In this document: positions 1 to 7,025 of the stretch, one piece after another
Layout of the letters: the number at the start of each line of letters is the position of its first letter
How positions within the stretch are numbered: the stretch's first letter is position 1
Source: Pseudomonadota bacterium
GTDB taxonomy: Bacteria > Pseudomonadota > Gammaproteobacteria > Burkholderiales > Rhodocyclaceae
Direction: 5' to 3'
Assembly: GCA_021811225.1 (NCBI GenBank)
Contig: JAJZPJ010000120.1
Span: 1-7,982 of the forward strand
Length of the DNA stretch: 7,982 nt
The notes under the pieces: generated by a model
Databases searched by the model: none
The model's input: only the letters and a program-made list of their open reading frames with translations
What the model was told of the DNA's origin: nothing
Translations under genes and position numbers: made by a program

Positions 1-10
1 AGATCGTGAC

Positions 11-575
11 GTGAGTTCCCGCGCAGACATCCTCGGCCGCATTCGCGCCCAACTAGGCCGCACTGAGGAAAATGCCCGATCCGGACAAGTCGCGATGGAG
101 AGCCATTTGCAGAAGCATCCGCGAGGCTCGGGGAGGTCCCCGCCTGGTCGCCCGCTACCTCGCCGGCCATGGGCTGCCGCTCTCGGCGGCGTGCTGGCCG
201 CAGTTTGCCGGGTTGGCCTGGAGCGATGCGGGCATCGAAGTCGAGGCGCACGCCGCGCTCGGTTCCGATCTGGTCGGCATCACCGGCTGTTTTTGCGCGT
301 TGGCCGAGACCGGCACGCTGATGCTCTGTTCCGGTCCCGGGACCCCGGCGGTCACGAGCCTGTTACCCGAGACGCATATCGCCGTCGTTCCGGTTGGGCG
401 CATCGTGGCCGGCATGGAGGAAGCCTGGGATCTGGCGCGAAGCGAGCTCGGCGAACTGCCGCGCGCGGTCAATTTCGTCTCGGGTCCGTCGCGCACCGGC
501 GACATCGAGCAGACCATCGTGCTCGGCGCCCACGGCCCCTACCGGGTCCATGTCATCGTCGTCCGCGACCAATAG
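11..575 (+). pseudogene. lutC: Broken lutC: lactate utilization protein C / DUF162 (LUD) domain, frameshifted
   Basis: LutC-type proteins act with LutA and LutB in oxidation of L-lactate to pyruvate. The GTG at 11 opens a typical LutC start (SSRADILGRIRAQLGR), and this frame stays LutC-like to about 125 (AMESHLQKHPRG). From about 140 the homology moves to the next frame, beginning LVARYLAGHGLP and continuing through DLVGITGCFCALAETGTL, LLPETHIAVV and GPSRTGDIEQTIVLGAHGP (about 483-530) to TAG at 573-575. About 30 residues that normally link the two parts appear missing, so the simplest lesion is a deletion of 3k+2 bases near 125-140; a sequencing or assembly error is the alternative. The ATG at 72 could start a 167-residue product, but its first 22 residues are an out-of-frame reading of the LutC N-terminus and GAGG lies only 3 bases upstream. 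The GTG overlaps a TGA (12-14), which would fit the end of an upstream lutB outside the window (inference). Confidence 0.75.
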
Positions 576-597
576 GGGGCGGTTTCCCCGACGTCGC

Positions 598-606
598 TGC
601 TAGAAT
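598..606 (+). promoter_or_regulatory. Possible extended -10 promoter of the NhaD-like gene
   Basis: TGCTAGAAT combines a TGn extension (598-600) with TAGAAT (601-606, 5 of 6 to consensus). The predicted start of transcription is near 613, giving a leader of about 22 bases that holds the GGAGG of the next gene. No good -35 is seen at 16-18 bp, as tolerated with an extended -10. If real, it separates transporter expression from the damaged lutC upstream. This rests on motif matching only. Confidence 0.35.
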
Positions 607-634
607 CTGGGCTGAATCCGGGGAGGAGAGAAGG

Positions 635-1933
635 GTGGGCCGTTTCCTCGTTCGTGTATTGATGCTGAGCTTCATCGCGGTGCCGGCCTATGCCGGCACC
701 GGTCTGGTTGTCGCCCATATCCCCCTGGAATTCATTCTGTTCGCCCTGACGCTGATCGGCGTCATGCTGTTTCACGACAAGACGCTCTATGTCGGCCTGA
801 CCGGGCTGGCGACCATCACGCTCTACAAGTTGTCGTTCACCGGTTTCAACGTGCTTGGCCATCTCGGTCATGAATGGGTGATGCTCGCCAACCTGTTCTG
901 CTTGCTGATGGGCTTCGCCCTGCTCTCGCGCCATTTCGAGAAGAGCCATGTCCCGGTGGTGCTGCCGAAATACCTGCCCGACGATTGGAGGGGCGGTTTC
1001 ATGCTTCTGGTCATGGTGTTCGTGCTCTCCAGCTTCCTCGACAACATCGCCGCCGCGCTGATCGGCGGGGCGATGGCGCACCAGTTGTTCAAGGCAAAGG
1101 TGCATGTCGGCTATCTCGCTGCCATCGTGGCAGCCTCGAACGCCGGTGGCTCGGGCAGCGTGGTCGGCGATACGACCACGACCATGATGTGGATAGACGG
1201 CGTCAAACCGCTCATCGTTTTCGATGCCTATGCTGCAGCCGTCGTGGCGCTGTGTATCGTCGGCGTCATCGCCGCCAAGCAGCAGCACGCTTATTCGCCG
1301 ATACTCAAGGATGCCCACGGCCACACCCGGGTCGACCGGGCCAGGCTCGGCATCGTCGTTCTGATCCTGATGTTTGCCATCATCACCAACGTGGTGGTGA
1401 ATACCGAATTCGAATCCTTCTCCGGCAGCTTCCCCTTCATCGGCGTGGCGGTATGGCTGGCGATCCTGCTCACCGTCGGCCTGCGTCGGCCCGACTGGGA
1501 AGTATTGCCCGAGACCTTCAAGGGCTCGATTTTTCTGCTCTCCCTGGTGACCTGTGCCTCGATGATGCCGGTCGAGCGTCTGCCGTTGGCTTCTTGGCAC
1601 ACCGCGCTGGGCTTGGGCTTCGTCTCGGCCGTCTTCGACAATATCCCGCTGACCGCCTTGGCGCTGAGACAAGGGGGCTACGACTGGGGCTTCCTGGCCT
1701 ATGCGGTAGGCTTCGGCGGCTCGATGGTCTGGTTCGGCTCCTCGGCCGGCGTGGCCTTGTCCAACATGTTTCCCGAGGCCAAGTCGGTGCGCCTGTGGTT
1801 GCGTCAAGGCTGGCATGTGACCTTCGCCTACGTGGTCGGCTTCTTCTTCATGCTGGCGCTGCTCGGCTGGCATCCCGACGCGCCCCACAAGATGCCGCCG
1901 ACCGGTTCGGTCGCCAATATCAAGGTGCACTGA
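635..1933 (+). CDS. NhaD/ArsB-superfamily ion transporter (putative Na+/H+ antiporter or citrate-type transporter)
   Basis: This is an inner-membrane secondary transporter of 432 residues. GTG at 635 is chosen because GGAGG (622-626) lies 8 bases upstream and it starts a hydrophobic signal-like segment (RFLVRVLMLSFIAVPAYA, possible cleavage after A20). The rest is almost wholly membrane-spanning. Two related halves carry the ion-transporter superfamily signatures: SSFLDNIAAALIGG (132-145) followed by SNAGGSGSVVGDTTTTMMW (168-186), and FDNIPLTALAL (334-344) followed by GGSMVWFGSSAGVALSN (361-377). The DN plus Gly/Ser/Thr-rich pairs fit the NhaD/ArsB/citrate-transporter fold, where they line the ion or substrate path. 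The length is slightly below that of typical NhaD. The substrate cannot be read from sequence: Na+/H+ exchange is the closest family assignment, while location beside lutC would also allow an organic anion. No frame disruption is seen. Confidence 0.85.
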   Translation: MGRFLVRVLMLSFIAVPAYAGTGLVVAHIPLEFILFALTLIGVMLFHDKTLYVGLTGLATITLYKLSFTGFNVLGHLGHEWVMLANLFCLLMGFALLSRHFEKSHVPVVLPKYLPDDWRGGFMLLVMVFVLSSFLDNIAAALIGGAMAHQLFKAKVHVGYLAAIVAASNAGGSGSVVGDTTTTMMWIDGVKPLIVFDAYAAAVVALCIVGVIAAKQQHAYSPILKDAHGHTRVDRARLGIVVLILMFAIITNVVVNTEFESFSGSFPFIGVAVWLAILLTVGLRRPDWEVLPETFKGSIFLLSLVTCASMMPVERLPLASWHTALGLGFVSAVFDNIPLTALALRQGGYDWGFLAYAVGFGGSMVWFGSSAGVALSNMFPEAKSVRLWLRQGWHVTFAYVVGFFFMLALLGWHPDAPHKMPPTGSVANIKVH

Positions 1934-1994
1934 TCCGGATTTCACAACAGCCTTCATCGCCTCTGGATATACAATCTCGAATATTGGAGGCAAC

Positions 1995-2360
1995 ATGAAG
2001 GCCATCATTCTGTTCGCCCACGGCGCCCGTAATCCCGACTGGGCCCAGCCCATTCTCGCCATCCGTGCCGTCATGCTGGCGCGTCGGCCGCAAATTCGGG
2101 TCGAGGCGGCGTTCCTCGAATTCATCGCGCCCACGCTGCCCGAGGCCATCGCCTCCCTGGTGGCGGACGGTCAGCGCGAGATCACCATCGTGCCCATGTT
2201 CATGGCCCAGACCGGACACACCAAGCGCGATCTGCCGGCGCTCCTGGACGCCGCCAGGGCACGCCACGCCGGGCTGACGGTCCGGGTGGCGACGCCGATC
2301 GGCGAGGCCGCCAGCGTGGTTGCCGCGATCGCCGATTATGCGTTGTCGGCGGGGGCTTGA
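1995..2360 (+). CDS. cbiX: CbiX/SirB-type sirohydrochlorin chelatase, short form
   Basis: This 121-residue cytoplasmic protein is of the small single-domain class that inserts Co2+ (cobalamin branch) or Fe2+ (siroheme branch) into sirohydrochlorin. It begins KAIILFAHGAR, with the metal-binding His at position 9, and the second active-site His is H75 in QTGHTKRDLP; both fit the family's H...H arrangement. The start is firm: GGAGG at 1986-1990 lies 4 bases before the ATG. The 61-base gap from the transporter contains TACAAT (1970-1975), a possible -10, but no well-spaced -35, so it may have its own promoter or be read from upstream. The stop codon overlaps the -35 of the efflux operon promoter. 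Whether iron or cobalt is the natural metal is not decidable here. No other tetrapyrrole gene is in the window. Confidence 0.85.
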   Translation: MKAIILFAHGARNPDWAQPILAIRAVMLARRPQIRVEAAFLEFIAPTLPEAIASLVADGQREITIVPMFMAQTGHTKRDLPALLDAARARHAGLTVRVATPIGEAASVVAAIADYALSAGA

Positions 2361-2384
2361 AGTATTCGTATATAAGAATATAAT
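2357..2384 (+). promoter_or_regulatory. Promoter of the RND efflux operon, giving a leaderless or near-leaderless mRNA
   Basis: TTGAAG (2357-2362) and a perfect TATAAT (2379-2384) are separated by 16 bp. Transcription should start near 2390-2392, and the adaptor ATG is at 2393. A TAA at 2384-2386 is in frame with that ATG, so no earlier start is possible, and no Shine-Dalgarno sequence precedes it. The region 2361-2392 has only 6 G/C in 32 bases, in sharp contrast with the genes on either side. Confidence 0.65.
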
Positions 2385-2389
2385 AATAC
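2362..2389. promoter_or_regulatory. Candidate operator: 28-bp interrupted palindrome over the efflux promoter
   Basis: The arrangement is GTATT-N2-TATAT-N4-ATATA-N2-AATAC, giving 10 complementary pairs centred at 2375.5. A smaller overlapping repeat, TATTC (2363-2367) and GAATA (2376-2380), is also present. The palindrome spans the spacer, the -10 and the probable transcription start, so a bound repressor would block RNA polymerase. Length, symmetry and AT-richness resemble ArsR/SmtB-family operators (general knowledge). The repressor is not in the window, so its identity is inference. Confidence 0.55.
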
Positions 2390-2392
2390 ACT

Positions 2393-3373
2393 ATGAAAAA
2401 CATCCCCTTCTTGTTGTCGCTCGCCTTGTGCCTGGTACCGTCGCTGGCCCAGGCCCTGCCTCCCGTCACCGGTTTGGTGGAACTGCGCGAGGTGGAAGTG
2501 AGCTACCCGGCCGAAGCGGTCCTCGAGGCCGTCCGGCAAGCCACGGTTGCGGCGCAGGTGCAGGGCCGGATACTCGCTGCGCGTGTCGATGCCGGCCAGC
2601 ATGTCTCGGCCGGGCAAGTGCTGATGAAGATCGATGCGCGCGAGGCGACGCAGAATCTGGCGGGCGCCCAGGCGCAACTGGCCAATGCGCGCGCCAATTT
2701 CGAGCGGACGCAGAATCTCTACCGGCAGAAGTTCCTGAGTCAGGCGGCTTACGACAAGGCAGAAGCCGACTTCAAGAGCGCGAAGGCCGCCGCCGGCCAG
2801 GCCGGCGCGGCAGCCAGCTATGCCACGATAAAATCGCCGCTGACGGGCATCGTCGCCCAGCGGCTGGTCGAGACCGGCGACATGGCCAGCCCGGGCCTTC
2901 CCCTGATCAGCGTCTTCGACCCGAGGGCGTTGCGCGCCATCGCCAGCATCCCGCAGTACAAACTGGCGGAGGTGGACCGGAAACCCCGCGCCAAGCTGGA
3001 ATTTCCGGAAACCGGTCGCTGGGTCGCTGCAAGCAGGGTCGAATTGCTGCCGACCGCGGATCCCCAGACCCACGTCGTCACCGCCCGCGTCTATTTGCCC
3101 GAGAATTTTCCCGGGGCGCTGCCGGGCATGTTCGTGCGCGTCCATTTCGTCGTCGGCCACGCCAAGAAACTGCTGGTGCCCGCCTCGGCGGTGCTGCACC
3201 GGGGCGAAGTCACGGCAGTCTATGTCGTCGACGGCCAGAACCGCCTGCACTTGCGTCAGGTGCGCCTGGGCGAGACCTACGACGGCGGCGACCGGGAGGT
3301 CCTGGCCGGGCTCGCCGCGGGCGAGCGGGTCGCCCTGGATCCGGTCAGTGCCAGCATAGGATCGAACCGGTAG
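2393..3373 (+). CDS. RND efflux periplasmic adaptor (membrane fusion protein, HlyD/AcrA type)
   Basis: This 326-residue adaptor would link the downstream inner-membrane pump to an outer-membrane channel. A signal peptide is clear (hydrophobic core at 5-17, probable cleavage after A21 in LAQA); there is no lipobox, so it is probably a soluble periplasmic protein. Domains follow the standard order: first half of the lipoyl domain at about 52-81 (VAAQVQGRILAARVDAGQHV, then GQVLMKID), an Ala/Gln-rich alpha-helical hairpin at about 82-141, the second lipoyl half at about 141-174 (YATIKSPLTGIVAQRLVETG), a beta-barrel at about 177-255 including PGMFVRVHF, and a membrane-proximal domain to about 320. 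The start is forced by an in-frame TAA at 2384-2386 and has no ribosome binding site. It is the first gene of an operon with the permease 68 bases downstream. The substrate is unknown. Confidence 0.92.
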   Translation: MKNIPFLLSLALCLVPSLAQALPPVTGLVELREVEVSYPAEAVLEAVRQATVAAQVQGRILAARVDAGQHVSAGQVLMKIDAREATQNLAGAQAQLANARANFERTQNLYRQKFLSQAAYDKAEADFKSAKAAAGQAGAAASYATIKSPLTGIVAQRLVETGDMASPGLPLISVFDPRALRAIASIPQYKLAEVDRKPRAKLEFPETGRWVAASRVELLPTADPQTHVVTARVYLPENFPGALPGMFVRVHFVVGHAKKLLVPASAVLHRGEVTAVYVVDGQNRLHLRQVRLGETYDGGDREVLAGLAAGERVALDPVSASIGSNR

Positions 3374-3377
3374 GGCC

Positions 3378-3400
3378 GGCCGGAGCTTAGCGCTTCGGTC
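3378..3400 (+). other. Intercistronic hairpin between adaptor and permease genes
   Basis: CCGGAGC (3380-3386) and GCTTCGG (3392-3398) pair around a 5-base loop. Two more pairs outside bring the stem to about 9 bp, with two G-U pairs on the RNA. No T-run follows, so it is unlikely to be an intrinsic terminator. It could shield mRNA ends or tune the adaptor-to-permease ratio (inference). Confidence 0.35.
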
Positions 3401-3441
3401 CCAGACGCCGAGCCATCACCACAGATCGCGACAAACGACTC

Positions 3442-6400
3442 ATGGGCATATCCGGACGTATCGCCAATCTATTCCTGCGCAACTCGATGACGCCGCTGAT
3501 TGCGTTGATCGCTCTGCTGCTGGGCATCTTCGCGGTGATCGTGACGCCTCAGGAAGAAGACCCGCAGATCAACGTCACCATGGCCAACGTCTTCATCCCC
3601 TTCCCGGGGGCCTCGGTCAAGGACGTCGAATCCTTGGTGGCGACGCCGGCCGAGCAGGTGCTGTCGCGCATCTCCGGCATCGACCACGTCTATTCGGTGT
3701 CGCGGCCGGGCATGGCGATCATCACCGTGCAGTTTCTGGTGGGCGAGGATCCGATCCAGGCGCTGGTGCGGCTCTACGACACCATCAATTCCCATCGCGA
3801 TTGGGTCGCGCCCGATCTCGGTGTGCTCGCTCCGATCATCAAGCCGGTCGGTATCGACGACGTGCCGGTCGTTACGCTCACCTTCTGGAGTCCGGGCAGC
3901 AAGAACGTCGCCCCCAAGAGCGCCTATCAACTGGAACAGGTGGCCCACGCCGCCGAAATCGATTTCAAGCGCATTCCCGGCACGCGCGACGTCACCACCG
4001 TCGGCGGCCCCGGCCACGTGATCCGCGTGGTGATGGACAGCGACCGGATGAACTCCTATGGCATCACCGCCGAGGATCTGAAGGCCGCCTTGCAGCTATC
4101 CAACGCGTCGCAGCCTTCGGGTAGCCTGGTCAGCGGCAACCAGGAGGTGCTGGTCCAGACCGGCACCTATCTCAGCTCTGCCGACGACGTCAAGCGCCTG
4201 GTCGTCGGCGTGCACGCGGGCAAGCCGGTGTTCATGGCGGACGTAGCCCAGGTCATCAACGGCCCCGACCAGCCGACGAACTATGTCTGGCTCGGCACCG
4301 GGGAGGCGGCCAAGACCAAGAACATCGCCGTCAAGGGCGAGTTTCCGGCGGTCACCCTGACCGTCTCCAAGAAGCCCGGGGTCAATGCCGCCGATGTCGC
4401 CGCCGAAGTCATCAGGCGCGCCAACAGCCTGAAGGGCTCGGTGATACCCGAAGGCGTCGATTTCACCGTCACCCGCAACTACGGGCAGACGGCGACCGAC
4501 AAGGCGCACAAGCTGATCGAAAAGCTCATCTTCGCCACTTCCATCGTCGTGTTGCTGGTGCTGTTCACCCTGGGCTGGCGCGAGGCGATCATCGTCGGCA
4601 CCGCGGTCAGCCTGACGCTGGCCGCGACCTTGTTCGCCTCCTGGGCCTGGGGCTTCACCCTGAACCGGGTGTCGCTGTTCGCCCTGATCTTCTCCATCGG
4701 CATCCTGGTCGATGATGCCATCGTGGTGGTAGAGAACATCCACCGCTGGCACACCCGGGAACCGGACAAGCATCTCTGGCAGATCATCCCGGCGGCGGTC
4801 GACGAAGTCGGCGGCCCGACGATCCTCGCCACCTTCACGGTGATCGCGGCGCTGCTGCCGATGGCCTTCGTGACCGGACTGATGGGCCCCTTCATGAGCC
4901 CGATTCCGATCAATGCCTCGATGGGCATGTTCATCTCCCTGGCCGTCGCCTTCGTCATCACGCCTTGGCTGGCGTTGAAGCTGCTCAAGGGGAAAGCGAC
5001 CCATCACGACGGCAAGCCAGTTGCCGAGCAACGCCCGAACAAGACCGAGCGGCTGTTCCGCCGGGTGCTCACCCCCTTCCTCGATCCGCGGACCGGGGCG
5101 CGCGCCAGGCGCAAGCTATGGCTGGTCGTGCTCGTCGCGATCGTGCTTTCGCTGTCCTTGGTGGCGGTCAAGCTGGTGGTGCTGAAGATGCTGCCCTTCG
5201 ACAACAAGAGCGAGTTCCAGGTCGTGCTCGACATGCCGGTGGGCACGCCGCTCGAGGACACCGCCAAGGTGCTCCACGAAATCGGCGGCTACCTGGCCAC
5301 GGTGCCGGAAGTGAGCGACTACGAAGCCTACGCCGGCACCGCCAGCCCGATCAATTTCAACGGCCTGGTGCGTCAGTACTATCTGCGCGCCAGTCCGGAG
5401 CTGGGCGACATCCAGGTCAACCTCACCGACATCCATCAGCGCGAGCGCCAGAGCCACGATATAGCGATGTCGGTACGCGCCAGGATCGCCCAGATCGCCC
5501 ATAAATACGGCGGCAGGGCTACGGTGGTCGAGGTTCCGCCCGGCCCGCCCGTGCTCTCGCCGATCGTGGCCGAGATCTACGGCCCGGACTACGCCGGCCA
5601 GGTCGCGGTGGCGAAGAAGGTGCTGGCGCAGTTCCAAGCCACGCCCGACATCATCGGCATCGACAGCAGCATCGATGCGGTAGCGCCCAAGGTGGTGCTG
5701 CACGTCTCGCAGAGCAAGGCCGCCCTGGCCGGCGTGGCGCAGCAGGACATCGTCGACGTGGTGGGCATGGGTCTGTCCGGCGAGAACGTGACGCCGGTGC
5801 ATAACGGCGAGTCCAAATATGAAATCCCGGTGCGCATCACCCTCTCGGCGGAGCAGCAGAACTCGGTCGGTCAACTGTTGAAGTTGAGGGTGCGCGCGCG
5901 CGACGGCAAGCTGGTGCCGATCTCGGATCTGGTCGATGTGGAGCACGTCCGGCGCGAACAGGTGATCTACCATAAGGATCTGCTGCCGGTGGTCTACGTC
6001 TTCGGCGACATGGGCGGGAAAATAGACTCGCCGATCTACGGCATGTTCGATATCCGCGCCAGGACGCATGACATGTCCCTGGCCGGCATCCCGGGGGCGG
6101 GCGGCAAGCTGGGCGAGTATTTCATCAGGCAACCCAAGGACCCTTACGCCGGCTACAGCCTGAAGTGGGACGGCGAGTGGCAGATCACCTATGAGACCTT
6201 CCGCGACATGGGCATCGCCTATGCGGTCGGCCTGATCCTGATCTACCTCTTGGTGGTGGCGCAGTTCAAATCCTATCTGGTGCCCTTGATCATCATGGCG
6301 CCGATCCCGCTCACCGTCATCGGCGTGATGCCCGGTCACGCTTTGTGGGGCAGCCAATTCACCGCCACCTCGATGATCGGCATGATCGCGCTGGCGGGGA

Positions 6401-6720
6401 TCATCGTCCGAAACTCGATCCTGCTGGTCGATTTCATCAACGAGCAGGTGGCCGACGGCGTCGATTTCGCCGAGGCGGTGATCCAGTCGGCGATCGTGCG
6501 CGCCAAGCCGATCGTGCTGACCGGCCTGGCGGCCATGCTCGGCGCCTTGTTCATCCTCGACGATCCGATCTTCAACGGCCTGGCGCTGGCCCTGATCTTC
6601 GGCATCTTCGTGTCCACCCTGCTGACCCTGGTCCTGATTCCGGTGCTCTACTACGTGGCGATGCATCGCCGCATGGCGGCGGCGCGCGCAGAACAGGACG
6701 CCCCGCATTCACCCACCTGA
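3442..6720 (+). CDS. RND efflux permease, AcrB-type (efflux RND transporter permease subunit)
   Basis: This proton-driven inner-membrane pump is 1092 residues, a little longer than AcrB. The N-terminus, MGISGRIANLFLRNSMTPLI, is typical of the family and fixes the start, although no Shine-Dalgarno is visible before it. The first transmembrane helix is at about 17-34, a porter domain at 40-340, a helix bundle at about 360-515, a second start helix at about 560-580, the second porter region at 588-915 and the last helix bundle at about 925-1075. The proton-relay pair D424/D425 is present in ILVDDAIVVVENIHR. At the AcrB K940 position the protein has R990 (GIIVRNSILLVDF), so the charge is kept but the residue differs. 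FDN at 586-588 begins the second porter loop. DD rather than a lone acidic residue favours drug- or organic-type pumps over CusA-type metal pumps, but the substrate is not identifiable. No outer-membrane channel gene follows. Confidence 0.94.
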   Translation: MGISGRIANLFLRNSMTPLIALIALLLGIFAVIVTPQEEDPQINVTMANVFIPFPGASVKDVESLVATPAEQVLSRISGIDHVYSVSRPGMAIITVQFLVGEDPIQALVRLYDTINSHRDWVAPDLGVLAPIIKPVGIDDVPVVTLTFWSPGSKNVAPKSAYQLEQVAHAAEIDFKRIPGTRDVTTVGGPGHVIRVVMDSDRMNSYGITAEDLKAALQLSNASQPSGSLVSGNQEVLVQTGTYLSSADDVKRLVVGVHAGKPVFMADVAQVINGPDQPTNYVWLGTGEAAKTKNIAVKGEFPAVTLTVSKKPGVNAADVAAEVIRRANSLKGSVIPEGVDFTVTRNYGQTATDKAHKLIEKLIFATSIVVLLVLFTLGWREAIIVGTAVSLTLAATLFASWAWGFTLNRVSLFALIFSIGILVDDAIVVVENIHRWHTREPDKHLWQIIPAAVDEVGGPTILATFTVIAALLPMAFVTGLMGPFMSPIPINASMGMFISLAVAFVITPWLALKLLKGKATHHDGKPVAEQRPNKTERLFRRVLTPFLDPRTGARARRKLWLVVLVAIVLSLSLVAVKLVVLKMLPFDNKSEFQVVLDMPVGTPLEDTAKVLHEIGGYLATVPEVSDYEAYAGTASPINFNGLVRQYYLRASPELGDIQVNLTDIHQRERQSHDIAMSVRARIAQIAHKYGGRATVVEVPPGPPVLSPIVAEIYGPDYAGQVAVAKKVLAQFQATPDIIGIDSSIDAVAPKVVLHVSQSKAALAGVAQQDIVDVVGMGLSGENVTPVHNGESKYEIPVRITLSAEQQNSVGQLLKLRVRARDGKLVPISDLVDVEHVRREQVIYHKDLLPVVYVFGDMGGKIDSPIYGMFDIRARTHDMSLAGIPGAGGKLGEYFIRQPKDPYAGYSLKWDGEWQITYETFRDMGIAYAVGLILIYLLVVAQFKSYLVPLIIMAPIPLTVIGVMPGHALWGSQFTATSMIGMIALAGIIVRNSILLVDFINEQVADGVDFAEAVIQSAIVRAKPIVLTGLAAMLGALFILDDPIFNGLALALIFGIFVSTLLTLVLIPVLYYVAMHRRMAAARAEQDAPHSPT

Positions 6721-6737
6721 TTCGCCAAGGAAAAACC

Positions 6738-6962
6738 ATGACCGTCAATCAAATCGTCCGTATCGTCGCCGGCTTCTTCGTCGTGCTCTCGCTCGCGTTG
6801 GGCGTCGAGGCGAGTCCGCTCTTCGTGAACAAATATTGGCTGTTATTCACCCTGTTCGTCGGCTTCAACCTGTTTCAGAGCGGTTTCACCAAGTTCTGCC
6901 CGCTCGACATCATCCTCAAGAAGCTGGGAGTGAAGGAAACCAGCGGCACAGGCTGCGCCTGA
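6738..6962 (+). CDS. DUF2892 / YgaP-like small membrane protein
   Basis: This protein of 74 residues has two hydrophobic helices, about 5-24 (QIVRIVAGFFVVLSLALGVE) and 33-52 (YWLLFTLFVGFNLFQSGF), followed by the family signature FTKFCPLDIILKKLGVK with Cys54 and a short tail ending TSGTGCA with Cys73. The family matches the membrane portion of E. coli YgaP, where it is fused to a rhodanese; here it stands alone. The start has AAGGA (6727-6731) 6 bases upstream and lies 17 bases after the permease stop, so it is almost certainly co-transcribed with the pump. Its role is unknown. The two Cys could be a persulfide or metal site, or the protein could be a small accessory subunit of the pump (both inference). 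Confidence 0.85.
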   Translation: MTVNQIVRIVAGFFVVLSLALGVEASPLFVNKYWLLFTLFVGFNLFQSGFTKFCPLDIILKKLGVKETSGTGCA

Positions 6963-6970
6963 GCTGTCGT

Positions 6971-6998
6971 TCGGCAGCCGCAAGGGTGGCGATATAAT
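6971..6998 (+). promoter_or_regulatory. Promoter of the DUF4202 gene
   Basis: A perfect TATAAT (6993-6998) is preceded at 16 bp by TCGGCA (6971-6976, 4 of 6 to the -35 consensus). Transcription would start near 7005, leaving about 20 bases of leader with GGGGG (7014-7018) as ribosome binding site. A small hairpin (6963-6978, 6-bp stem with one G-U) overlaps the -35. It has no T-run and is not convincing as a terminator for the efflux operon. Confidence 0.5.
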
Positions 6999-7025
6999 GC
7001 GGTCTTTCACGCCGGGGGATGACCG

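Noticed and set aside
576..589. GGGG...CCCC hairpin after lutC as a terminator
   Set aside because: A four-pair stem with no T-run is too weak and common in GC-rich DNA.
1941..1975. TTCACA (1941-1946) and TACAAT (1970-1975) as a promoter for the CbiX gene
   Set aside because: The spacing is 23 bp, outside the functional range; TACAAT alone is too weak to list.
539..2149. Long open frame on the minus strand (536 codons) across lutC, transporter and CbiX
   Set aside because: It is antisense to well-supported genes, is rich in His/Gln/Arg/Gly with no family motif, and crosses gene boundaries; such frames are common opposite GC-rich genes.
2320..3390. Plus-strand frame of 356 codons overlapping the adaptor gene
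   Set aside because: It is an out-of-frame, Arg/Gly/Pro-rich reading of the adaptor, which has clear domains in its own frame.
5116..6708. Long open frame on the minus strand (530 codons) opposite the RND permease
   Set aside because: It mirrors the codon bias of the permease; composition is His/Asp/Gln/Arg-rich and no domain is recognisable.
6963..6978. Hairpin after the DUF2892 gene as a terminator
   Set aside because: The stem is only about 6 bp with a G-U pair and no T-run, and it overlaps the -35 of the next promoter.
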